DNA of 7,717 bases, taken from positions 1-7,717 of the forward strand of contig JBOGVA010000006.1 in the NCBI GenBank assembly GCA_050692195.1, given 5' to 3'. A model generated the notes under the pieces. That model was not told the origin of the DNA. It searched no databases and was given only the letters and a program-made list of their open reading frames with translations. A program made the translations under genes and the position numbers. Below are positions 1-5,951 of this stretch, piece by piece. Every line of letters starts with the position of its first letter. Position 1 is the first letter of the stretch. This DNA comes from JBOGVA01 sp050692195 (GTDB lineage: Bacteria > Actinomycetota > UBA4738).

Positions 1-54
1 GGCGCGGTGGGAAGGCTTTGGCGCCGCCACCATGACCGGCCGGAGGGCCTCAGG

Positions 55-121
55 TGGTCAGTTCAGCTGCGAGGGGTGGGGACTTTTTCGTGGCCACAGA
101 TGGAGACTTTCACATGGCCAC
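55..121. repeat. Tandem imperfect repeats, possible IS21-like element end
   Basis: Two 21-base units at 77-97 and 101-121 are in direct orientation with a 24-base period. They match at 17 of 21 positions, share a GACTTT core, and both end in TGGCCAC. A weaker related unit (TGGTCAGTTC...) may start near 55. Short tandem repeats carrying 'GACTTT...GTGGCCAC' remind me of the multiple internal repeats near the ends of IS21-family insertion sequences, just outside istB. No istB coding sequence can be recognised in the 54 bases before them. The element could lie mostly outside the window, or this could be a decayed remnant. The repeat itself is seen directly; the IS21 link is from memory of the family and is tentative. 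Confidence 0.4.
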
Positions 122-331
122 GGAGAACCTCATCGGGCCACCGTAGAGGTCGTTTTCATGGATGGTCTTAGGTTGGTGTTTGAAGCCGGGAGTGTCTCAT
201 TCCGGCTGGAGGCGGGATCCGATTCCGGCAGACCCTCGTAAACTCGAGATCTATCGACCCGATCTCCTGCAGCAGTTCCCCGGCCAGCCGTGGAGGCCTC
301 GGATCGAGACGTACGATCCCTACCAGGAACC
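122..331. other. Non-coding stretch, no recognised gene
   Basis: About 210 bases lie between the tandem repeats and the DUF4304-like gene. Open frames cross it on both strands, but their translations are rich in Arg, Ser and Gly with no recognisable motif. No RNA gene or clear hairpin terminator was found. It may be the flank of a decayed mobile element plus the promoter region of the following gene; no convincing -35/-10 pair is visible. Confidence 0.4.
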
Positions 332-841
332 ATGAGCGAGCCCAACGCCGTTCAGCAAGCCTTCCATCTCTTTGGGCGAGAGGCTGGTTTCGAGAAGAGG
401 TCGGGCTCTTGGTACCGGCATGGTGAAGCCGTGATCGCTATCTCAAACTTGCAAAAGTCGCAATACGGGCCGAAGTTCTACTTCAACCAGGGGTTTGGCT
501 GCGGCAGCTGGGTGATGAGCGCTATCCAAAGGTGAACAGGTGCCATGTCCAGGCACGACTGGAGGATCTTCTGCCGGAAGCAGAACGGCGCATCGACGAG
601 CTGTTCTGATCTCGAGCATGAAATGCCGGAAGGAGCGCGCATCGACGAACTCGTTGCCTTGCTCAAACGCGAGCTGATGCCGTTGATTCGGCGGGGCCTC
701 TCCGTCAGCGGCCTTAGAGCCATGCTTCGAGCTGGCGCTCTCGCCGGGGCGGGGATCTCCGGTCCGGCGCAAGCAGTACTCGCCGGGTCCACGAGCCTCA
801 TAAGCGATCAGCCCTTCCGAGCCACCGGAGGAGAGAACTGA
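332..841 (+). pseudogene. DUF4304-family protein, interrupted by two compensating frameshifts
   Basis: The ATG at 332 opens a frame reading MSEPNAVQQAF..., with GFEKRSGSWYRHG, then INLQKS-like 'ISNLQKSQYG' and KFYFNQG. This is the typical N-terminal pattern of DUF4304 proteins. The frame stops at 533-535, but from 496 the -1 frame continues the family pattern as WLRQLGDERYPKVNRCHVQARLEDLLPEAE..., ending at a TGA at 607-609. From 608 the original frame resumes as DLEHEMPEGARIDELVALLK... and runs to the stop at 839-841. One missing base in the GGGGTTT run (490-496) and one extra base near 604-607 restore a continuous protein of 169 residues, a plausible full length. It is either a recently inactivated gene, a sequencing or assembly error, or, less likely, recoded. 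The start is preceded by AGGA at 325-328, close to the ATG. Function is unknown; no signal peptide or membrane segment is seen. Confidence 0.72.
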
Positions 842-1006
842 TTGTTGCCTCACCGAGGACGGCACCTTGAAACTGCCTTACGGCAATGAAGAGGTCTAGC
901 TACTCCACCAGAAATGGTGCCCGACCCCTTATTGCTAGGTCGGCAAGAACTTGGCCCGACCGTGACAGCGATGGCGTCCCGTGCAAGCCCCGTTGCGGAA
1001 CGATCG
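842..1006. other. Intergenic region between DUF4304 remnant and LLM oxidoreductase end
   Basis: This gap holds the 3' flanks of two convergent genes. CCGACC at 921-926 and 956-961 can each pair with GGTCGG at 938-943, giving two alternative 6-bp hairpins. Neither is followed by a T-run on either strand, so they are poor intrinsic terminators. No gene is recognised. Confidence 0.35.
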
Positions 1007-2017
1007 CTACGGGAGGCGGTGGGCCTCAGGGATCAGCGCTTCGCCGATCAGCTCGACCATCGACCAGTCGTAGACGGCGAAGGGCAGCGAGGCCGCCGCC
1101 ACGATCACTTCTTCCACGCCGGATCGACCGAACTCGGCCAGTCGCTCCAGGCACATCTGGGGCGTGCCGGTGAGGGTGTCGCGGGCGTAGTCGTCGAGCA
1201 GCTCTCCGTCCAGGGCTCCTCTCGGCGTCCATCGCTGGAGAGCGCGAAACCGCGCCACCAGGTCCCGCTCGTCCTCCCCCACCAACGTGTACAGGCCGAG
1301 CGACAGCCTGACCGAGCCGGGGTCGCGACCCTCCTTCTCGGAGATCACGTGCAGCGCGTCCACCCGTTCGGCGTACCGCTCGGGAATCCATCGCCACACG
1401 GTGTTCCAGCCGGCGGCGTGGCGGGCCGCCAGCCGTAGGACCCGGTCGCCTCCCTTTCCCCCGATCCAGATGGGAGGCCCACCATTCTGCGCGGGTCGGG
1501 GATGGTTGTACGCGCCGCGCAGCGTGAAACGTTCTCCGTCGTGGTCGAACGGCCCCTCCTCGAACAGCCCGGCGATCACCTCCACGGTCTCCTCGAGCAG
1601 GGAGAACCGTTGGCCGGTCGATTCGAACGGATACCCGAACGCCTCGAACTCGCGCTCGTACCACCCCGATCCGATCCCGAGCTCGAAGCGGCCCCCGCTC
1701 CAAAGGTCGATGGCGGTCGCCATCTTCGCCACGTGCGCCGGGTGCCGGAACGGAGCGCAGGCGACCAGCGTCCCCAGACGGACCCGGTCCGTGACGGCCG
1801 CCAGGCCTGCCAGGGCCGTGAACGGCTCCACCGTCCCTCGAGGCTGGTCCGATCCGCCGTACCTGGCCAGGTCGAAGAAGAAGTGGTCGGAGATCCACAC
1901 GGAATCAAATCCCAGTGCCTCTGCCCTTTGCGCGGCCTCCACCAACCGGGGCCAGGTCAAGGGCTCGCCTTCCGGGAAGGAGAAGTCGTAATGCGGCAGG
2001 GCCAGACCGATCCGCAT
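1007..2017 (-). CDS. LLM-class (F420-dependent type) flavin/deazaflavin oxidoreductase
   Basis: This 336-residue protein has the luciferase-like monooxygenase TIM-barrel pattern. It begins MRIGLALPHYDF, followed by 'AEALGFDSVWISDHFFF' (about residues 33-49), 'VRLGTLVACAPFRHP' and 'SGGRFELGIGSGWYEREFEAFGYPF', which are the usual strand and cofactor-pocket signatures. 'GGPPIWIGGKGGDRVLRLAARHAAGWN' follows in the second half. In Actinomycetota such proteins often use coenzyme F420, though some use FMN; the substrate cannot be told from sequence. Length is normal for the family and the protein appears soluble, with no signal peptide. The gene diverges from carD. A TAGCAT box ends eight bases before the ATG and no ribosome binding site is visible, which suggests leaderless transcription and supports this start. 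Confidence 0.9.
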   Translation of the reverse strand: MRIGLALPHYDFSFPEGEPLTWPRLVEAAQRAEALGFDSVWISDHFFFDLARYGGSDQPRGTVEPFTALAGLAAVTDRVRLGTLVACAPFRHPAHVAKMATAIDLWSGGRFELGIGSGWYEREFEAFGYPFESTGQRFSLLEETVEVIAGLFEEGPFDHDGERFTLRGAYNHPRPAQNGGPPIWIGGKGGDRVLRLAARHAAGWNTVWRWIPERYAERVDALHVISEKEGRDPGSVRLSLGLYTLVGEDERDLVARFRALQRWTPRGALDGELLDDYARDTLTGTPQMCLERLAEFGRSGVEEVIVAAASLPFAVYDWSMVELIGEALIPEAHRLP

Positions 2018-2025
2018 GACGGCCT

Positions 2026-2031
2026 ATGCTA
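2026..2031 (-). promoter_or_regulatory. Candidate -10 box (TAGCAT) for leaderless LLM oxidoreductase mRNA
   Basis: Read on the minus strand, TAGCAT fits the actinobacterial TANNNT -10 consensus and is followed by eight bases (2025-2018) and then the ATG at 2017. This would place the transcription start at or within a base or two of the start codon. There is no Shine-Dalgarno-like sequence in the eight-base gap. No good -35 element is seen 16-18 bases upstream. Confidence 0.45.
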
Positions 2032-2189
2032 CGCGAGCGCCGAGGCCCATCGGCTCCCCAGCGTGGAGATCGCCCTGCTAGACTTCCTCTATCAGGCATC
2101 GACCTGTGGTTCGGGCAGAGCGACCGACTGATGGCGTTCCCGCCACCCGCCCTCACTCCGACGAATCGAGGAGCTACATAGGGGGTCTT

Positions 2190-2675
2190 TTGTTCCACAA
2201 GGGAGACAGGGTCGTGTATCCGCATCATGGCGCGGCCATCGTCGAGGATCTCGTGAAGCTGGAGATGTTCGGGAAGCAGAGGACCTACATCAAGCTCCGC
2301 CTTCCTCACGGGAGTCTCACCCTCATGGTGCCGGTTGACAGCACCGAAAAGGTCGGGTTGCGCGGCGTGGTATCCAGGGAAGAGGTCGACAAGGTGTTCG
2401 ATCTCATCCGCGAGGATGGTGGCCTGATGCCGATCCTCTGGAGCCAGAGGTACAAGGTGAACCTGGCCAAGCTGATCTCGGGCGACATCTACCAGGGAGC
2501 CGAGGTCGTTCGGGACCTTTCTCTCAGAGAGAACGGCAACGGTCTGTCCGGGGCGGAGAAGCGGATGCTGACCAAGGCACGGCAGATCCTGATATCGGAG
2601 CTGACCCTTGCCGTTGGCTCGACCGAGGAGAACGCCGAGGCCATGCTGGACGAGGTCCTCGCAGAATCCAGATAG
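2190..2675 (+). CDS. carD: CarD-family RNA polymerase-binding transcription regulator
   Basis: CarD binds the RNA polymerase beta subunit and the upstream edge of the promoter bubble to stabilise open complexes. Residues 1-14 read MFHKGDRVVYPHHG, the N-terminal Tudor-like CarD/TRCF RNAP-interacting domain. 'LWSQRYKVNLAKL' (83-95) carries the tryptophan wedge at W84, equivalent to W85 of M. tuberculosis CarD. 'GLSGAEKRMLTKARQIL' (118-134) is the helical DNA-binding domain. I chose the TTG at 2190, preceded by AGGGGG at 2180-2185 and more distantly by GAGGAG at 2168-2173, because it yields 161 residues against about 162 for the mycobacterial protein. The longer frame from 2106 adds 28 residues with no family similarity. 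Compared with my recollection of the mycobacterial protein, the two arginines reported to contact RNAP (R25, R47) are Leu24 and Met46 here. The gene diverges from the LLM oxidoreductase and converges on the nucleotidyltransferase gene. Confidence 0.93.
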   Translation: MFHKGDRVVYPHHGAAIVEDLVKLEMFGKQRTYIKLRLPHGSLTLMVPVDSTEKVGLRGVVSREEVDKVFDLIREDGGLMPILWSQRYKVNLAKLISGDIYQGAEVVRDLSLRENGNGLSGAEKRMLTKARQILISELTLAVGSTEENAEAMLDEVLAESR

Positions 2676-2722
2676 GCCCGACACCGCTCCTCCATCCAGG
2701 TCGCGGCGCTCTGCCCCCTCGA

Positions 2723-4072
2723 TCAGAGATACCGAAGGACGTCCTCCGCATTGGTGATCTCGGTCCCGGGAGGGACGCGGATGCCGGCGGGCAACTTCAG
2801 CCTGGGATAGACCGAAATGTCCCCGGCCAACCGGACGCCGGCGTGGACGATGACCTCGTCTCCAAGCCCAACGTAGTCCTCCAATGTGGTCGGGTTACCC
2901 GGTTCGCTCCGGACCTCGCTCATGGAACCGATCACGGCGTTCCGGATGGTGGCCCGGTGGCCGATGATGGCTCCGTCCCGCACCTGGGAGCGCGACACGT
3001 AGGCTCCCGCCCGAACCTCCACGTCATCGTCCAGGTTCGACTCGGTGATCACCACGCCCGGTCCGATCTCGCAATACCGGCCGATCCGCGCGGCCGGTCC
3101 TACCGTGACCAGACCCTCCCCCAGCTTCTCGAACAGCGTCTTCTGCGTCTCCGAGTCGCGCATCGATAGAGACTCCGGGGCGATCCACACGCGTTGCTCG
3201 GGATCGAAGGGTGGGCCCATCAGCCGGACCACGGACTCGAAGTTTCCCTGGAGGACGTCCACCATGGTCTCGACGTAGTCGCGAACGTTCCCGAGGTCGC
3301 CGATCCTCCTCACGGCGTGGGCTTGCACGGGGAAGTCGCGGCCGACCAGCCACGGCAGGAGGTCCTTGCCGAAGTCCAGCCGGGTCCGGCGGAGCGTGGC
3401 CACCTGCGGGTCCGCCGCGACCTCTCGCAGGGCCCCGGCGTCGATCAGGTAGAACCCGGCGTTGGTGAGCAGCGGCAGGCGTTCGAACTCTCGCTCCTCG
3501 CGGATGCCGAAATGGTCCCGGATCTCGGCCAGCGTGGGCTTCTCCACGAACGAGAAGATCCGCCCCTTTGGGTCGGTGAGCATGACCCCGTACTTCTCGG
3601 CCACCTCGGCCGGGGCGCGGGTCATCGCGGCGATGGTCACGATGGCCCCGCTCTCGCGATGCGCCCGAGCCATCGGCTCGAGGTCGAAGTCGATGAGGGA
3701 GTCGGTGGGGAACACGAGCGCCGTGCCCGACAGGTCCCAGTACTCGAGCATCCGCAGAGCGGAGTCGGCGCTGCCCGTGGAGAGCGCGTCGTACTTGACC
3801 GGCGAGTATTGGATGTCGACGCCGAACTCCTCGCCGTAGCCGATCAACACCTTGATCTGGTAGCGGTTCTCCTTGCCATGGGCGATCACGTAGTACTGCT
3901 TGATGCCCTCGGCAGAGAGGATCTTGATCACCCATCGGATGAGGCGCCGGCCGAGGAAGGCCATGGCAGCCTTGGATCGGAGGTAGCCGGGCGCCTTGAG
4001 CGTGAGCGGGCGGGCCCGGACTCCTTCCCCTCCGGCCAAACCGATCCCGATCACGTCGGTAGTTCCCGCCAT
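2723..4072 (-). CDS. Sugar-phosphate nucleotidyltransferase with C-terminal left-handed beta-helix
   Basis: This 449-residue protein resembles NDP-sugar pyrophosphorylases (the GlmU/GlgC/RmlA superfamily), which make NDP-sugars from a sugar 1-phosphate and an NTP. The nucleotide-binding loop is GLAGGEGVRARPLT (11-24). It is followed by 'STGSADSA' (98-105), the probable metal-binding Asp124 in FPTDS, EKP at 177-179, NAGFYLID at 204-211, and 'RRIGDLGNV' with Asp259 as the probable second metal ligand. From about residue 330 there are hexapeptide-like repeats (ARIGRYCEIGPGVVI..., GAIIGHRATIRNAVIG) typical of a left-handed beta-helix. The loop has Ala where most family members have Leu (R-L-x-P-L-T), so sugar and nucleotide specificity cannot be assigned. 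I chose the ATG at 4072 because the nucleotide loop follows closely; the frame extends to 4147, but that stretch overlaps the divergent promoter region. A TATCAT box eight bases upstream and no ribosome binding site suggest leaderless transcription. Confidence 0.88.
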   Translation of the reverse strand: MAGTTDVIGIGLAGGEGVRARPLTLKAPGYLRSKAAMAFLGRRLIRWVIKILSAEGIKQYYVIAHGKENRYQIKVLIGYGEEFGVDIQYSPVKYDALSTGSADSALRMLEYWDLSGTALVFPTDSLIDFDLEPMARAHRESGAIVTIAAMTRAPAEVAEKYGVMLTDPKGRIFSFVEKPTLAEIRDHFGIREEREFERLPLLTNAGFYLIDAGALREVAADPQVATLRRTRLDFGKDLLPWLVGRDFPVQAHAVRRIGDLGNVRDYVETMVDVLQGNFESVVRLMGPPFDPEQRVWIAPESLSMRDSETQKTLFEKLGEGLVTVGPAARIGRYCEIGPGVVITESNLDDDVEVRAGAYVSRSQVRDGAIIGHRATIRNAVIGSMSEVRSEPGNPTTLEDYVGLGDEVIVHAGVRLAGDISVYPRLKLPAGIRVPPGTEITNAEDVLRYL

Positions 4073-4080
4073 TCGGCTCG

Positions 4081-4086
4081 ATGATA
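4081..4086 (-). promoter_or_regulatory. Candidate -10 box (TATCAT) for leaderless nucleotidyltransferase mRNA
   Basis: On the minus strand TATCAT matches TANNNT and is separated from the ATG at 4072 by eight bases (4080-4073). The geometry is identical to the box before the LLM oxidoreductase gene. No Shine-Dalgarno sequence lies between. The expected -35 region, near 4103-4110, is weak. Confidence 0.5.
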
Positions 4087-4176
4087 CGCGGCCCCTCGCA
4101 CGGCCAGGTACACGCCGTTGCGCGCTCGCGACCCGGTTTGTCTGCACCCGCCCGGGGAAAAATGAGGCGGGGCCGA

Positions 4177-4866
4177 ATGATGGCTATGAACGTAACGGCG
4201 ATCCACGAAAAGACGGGCACGTTCCCGCACTTGCGAGAGACCCAGCTCCGCGAGTACTTGAGCGAAACACAGCTCAAGGAGCTGGAGAGGTTCTGTAGCA
4301 CCGTTGTACGAAAGCCCGGGACGACCGTGTTTCGGCAGGACGAGCCCGCCGAGGCCTTCTACATGGTGATCGATGGATCCGTCGAGCTTCGAGCCCGGCC
4401 CCCCGGTCGACGCGCCTATCGGACCGTCGAGCTCATCCGGCCCACCTGCTCCTTCGGGGACGAAGCCCTGTTCGGAGGAGGGACGTATCTCGCCAGCGCG
4501 CGAACCCTCGAGACGACGCGCCTGCTCACCCTTCCTCGGTCGGCATTCGACCGGCTGGCCGAGGCGGCGCCCGCTATCGGCAGCGGTGTATTGCGTTGTG
4601 CGGGAAGCTGCCTCATACAGACCTTGAGACGTTCGGCCATCCTCACGCAAGCTCCGGCCGACGTCGGGCTGCGGCTGCTGCTCTCTGAGCTGGCCACCGT
4701 CCGGGACCGAACGGACGGACACCCCGTTCCGGTACGGATCACCCACGCCCAGCTCGCCGGCGTGCTGCACATCTCCCGGGAGACGGTGAGTCGGATGCTC
4801 CGCCGGCTCGAGGAGGAGGGGGTGGTGGACCTCGGGAGGGGCGTGATCCGAGTCCGCCCCGCCTGA
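4177..4866 (+). CDS. Crp/Fnr-family transcriptional regulator
   Basis: From the ATG at 4177 this is a 229-residue protein with a cyclic-nucleotide-binding-type beta-barrel (about residues 28-125: 'FRQDEPAEAFYMVIDGSVEL', 'SFGDEALFGG'). A dimerisation helix and a Crp-type winged helix-turn-helix follow ('THAQLAGVLHISRETVSRMLRRLEEEGVV', 189-217). It should bind DNA as a dimer and regulate transcription by RNA polymerase. The phosphate-binding cassette lacks the residues CRP uses for cAMP: the E. coli R82/S83 positions align with Leu105/Ala106 and the Glu with Asp95. cAMP is therefore an unlikely ligand. No N-terminal FNR-type cysteine cluster is seen; cysteines occur at 40, 91, 141 and 145. The start is uncertain. 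AGGCGG at 4165-4170, six bases before 4177, favours this ATG; 4162 and 4186 are alternatives, while an ATG at 4081 would lie inside the divergent promoter. The gene is divergent from the nucleotidyltransferase and ends one base before the protease stop codon. Confidence 0.88.
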   Translation: MMAMNVTAIHEKTGTFPHLRETQLREYLSETQLKELERFCSTVVRKPGTTVFRQDEPAEAFYMVIDGSVELRARPPGRRAYRTVELIRPTCSFGDEALFGGGTYLASARTLETTRLLTLPRSAFDRLAEAAPAIGSGVLRCAGSCLIQTLRRSAILTQAPADVGLRLLLSELATVRDRTDGHPVPVRITHAQLAGVLHISRETVSRMLRRLEEEGVVDLGRGVIRVRPA

Positions 4867-4882
4867 GCTAGCCGGCCAGCTC
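4865..4882. other. 18-bp near-perfect palindrome at convergent gene ends
   Basis: GAGCTAGCCGGCCAGCTC is self-complementary at 16 of 18 positions; only the A/C pair at 4870/4877 breaks it. It covers the last bases of the Crp/Fnr stop codon and the stop codon of the convergent protease gene. In RNA it could fold into a small GC-rich hairpin at the 3' end of either transcript. There is no T-run, so a classical intrinsic terminator is not supported; it may serve as a weak bidirectional terminator or be incidental. Confidence 0.35.
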
Positions 4883-5893
4883 GATAGGGGTGACGCTCAG
4901 GCCGATGATCTGCCCGTTTCGGTAGAGGCGGACCTCGACCGTTCGGCCGACGGCCTCACCCACCATCATGCGCTGGAGATCGTCCATGCCCTCCATGGCC
5001 TGGCCGTCGACGTCGAGGATCAGGTCCTCGGGCCGGATGCCGGCCCGAGCCGCAGGGCTCCCCTCGACGACCTGAACGATCTCCACCCCGGCCTCCCGGC
5101 CCACCTCCCGGGACAGCTTGGGAGGCAGCGGCCGGGGGCCTCCGGCGATCCCGAGATAGGCCCGCCTGAACCGGCCCTCGGTCATGAGCGCGGCCACGAT
5201 GCGGCGCGTTGTGGCGTTGATCGGCACGGCCAGGCCGAGGCCCTGCCCAATGCCCGGTCCCACCACGGCCGTGTTGATGCCGACCACCCGTCCGAGGCTG
5301 TCCGCCAGCGCACCGCCGGAGTTCCCCGGGTGCAGCGCGGCATCCGTCTGGATCACGTTCTCCACCACCCGGGTCACCGATCCGTCCCGGGTCGGCAAGG
5401 AGCGGCCGAGCGCGCTGACCACGCCGGCGGTGACGGAGCCGGCGAACCCGAGCGGGTTCCCGATGGCCACCACGAGCTGCCCGACCTTGAGCTGGGCCGC
5501 ATCCCCCAGGGGGGCCGCGGTCAGGCCGCTAGCCGAAGCTCGCACCACGGCCAGGTCCGAGAGAGGGTCGGTCCCGACCGTCTCGATCCCGAACTCCCGC
5601 CCGTCGACGAACGAGGCGCTCCCCCGTTCTGTACCGGTGACCACGTGGGCCGAGGTGAGAATGAAGCCATCCGGCGTGATGACCACACCGCTTCCCCCGC
5701 CGTCCGCGGGCTGCCCGCGCCACGCTCGCTTCCGCACGCGGAGGTTCGTCACCGAAGGGGTCAGCAGCTCCGCGACGTGAATGGTGACTCTGGAGTAGGC
5801 GTCGAGGGCCTCTTCCTCGGCGGCCGCAGGCTGGCCCGGCTGCGTGGGCTGCCCTTCGCCCAGGACGAGATCCAGGAATCGAACGTCGGCCAT
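4868..5893 (-). CDS. HtrA/Deg-like serine protease (trypsin domain plus PDZ)
   Basis: This is a 341-residue S1C-family protease. The catalytic triad is visible: His83 in 'LTSAHVV', Asp113 in 'DPLSDLAVV', and Ser192 in 'HPGNSGGAL'. A PDZ domain follows at about 245-335 ('YLGIAGG', 'GSPAARAGIRPEDLILDVDGQAM'). Deg proteases degrade or guard misfolded proteins and usually act in the envelope. Here the N-terminus (MADVRFLDLVLGEGQ...) has neither a signal peptide nor a hydrophobic anchor, and no earlier start codon exists in frame, so the protein looks cytosolic or uses an unknown export route. It is the third gene of the sigma/anti-sigma operon, starting 58 bases after the anti-sigma stop. The order recalls mycobacterial sigE-rseA-htrA. 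A TAGCCT box at 5904-5909 (minus strand), ten bases before the ATG, might give a separate near-leaderless promoter. Confidence 0.9.
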   Translation of the reverse strand: MADVRFLDLVLGEGQPTQPGQPAAAEEEALDAYSRVTIHVAELLTPSVTNLRVRKRAWRGQPADGGGSGVVITPDGFILTSAHVVTGTERGSASFVDGREFGIETVGTDPLSDLAVVRASASGLTAAPLGDAAQLKVGQLVVAIGNPLGFAGSVTAGVVSALGRSLPTRDGSVTRVVENVIQTDAALHPGNSGGALADSLGRVVGINTAVVGPGIGQGLGLAVPINATTRRIVAALMTEGRFRRAYLGIAGGPRPLPPKLSREVGREAGVEIVQVVEGSPAARAGIRPEDLILDVDGQAMEGMDDLQRMMVGEAVGRTVEVRLYRNGQIIGLSVTPIELAG

Positions 5894-5903
5894 CCTGAAG
5901 CCG

Positions 5904-5909
5904 AGGCTA
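5904..5909 (-). promoter_or_regulatory. Possible internal -10 box (TAGCCT) before the protease gene
   Basis: Within the 58-base gap between anti-sigma and protease genes, TAGCCT (minus strand) matches TANNNT and ends ten bases before the protease ATG. There is no Shine-Dalgarno sequence in those ten bases. The match is short and spaced slightly differently from the two other boxes in this window, so it is only a candidate for an extra promoter of the protease gene. Confidence 0.25.
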
Positions 5910-5951
5910 GCACCGATGCGCGAAAACGAAGGGTCCGGGGGTTTGGCGGTC

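Noticed and set aside
488..499. Programmed -1 ribosomal frameshift site in the DUF4304 gene
   Set aside because: The P-site codon can re-pair after slipping but the A-site TTT to GTT cannot at its first base. The second frameshift at 604-607 would also be needed, so recoding is less likely than an indel.
545..841. Independent 98-residue protein starting at 545
   Set aside because: Its first 21 codons are out of frame with the DUF4304-like segment ending at 606, while its later part continues that protein. It is better explained as the third segment of the frameshifted gene.
919..961. Alternating hairpins from two CCGACC copies and one GGTCGG copy, possible attenuator or terminator
   Set aside because: Only 6-bp stems, no T-run and no downstream gene that they could control; probably incidental in GC-rich sequence.
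1026..1898. Long overlapping minus-strand frame inside the LLM oxidoreductase gene
   Set aside because: Very rich in Arg, Gly and Pro with no motif; a high-GC shadow of the real gene.
2709..2728. Hairpin CTCTG...CAGAG between carD and the nucleotidyltransferase ends
   Set aside because: Five-bp stem with a ten-base loop and no T-run; too weak to call a terminator.
3024..4301. 425-residue minus-strand frame overlapping the nucleotidyltransferase and the regulator
   Set aside because: Arg/Gly/Pro-rich shadow frame; the nucleotidyltransferase motifs lie in another frame across the same bases.
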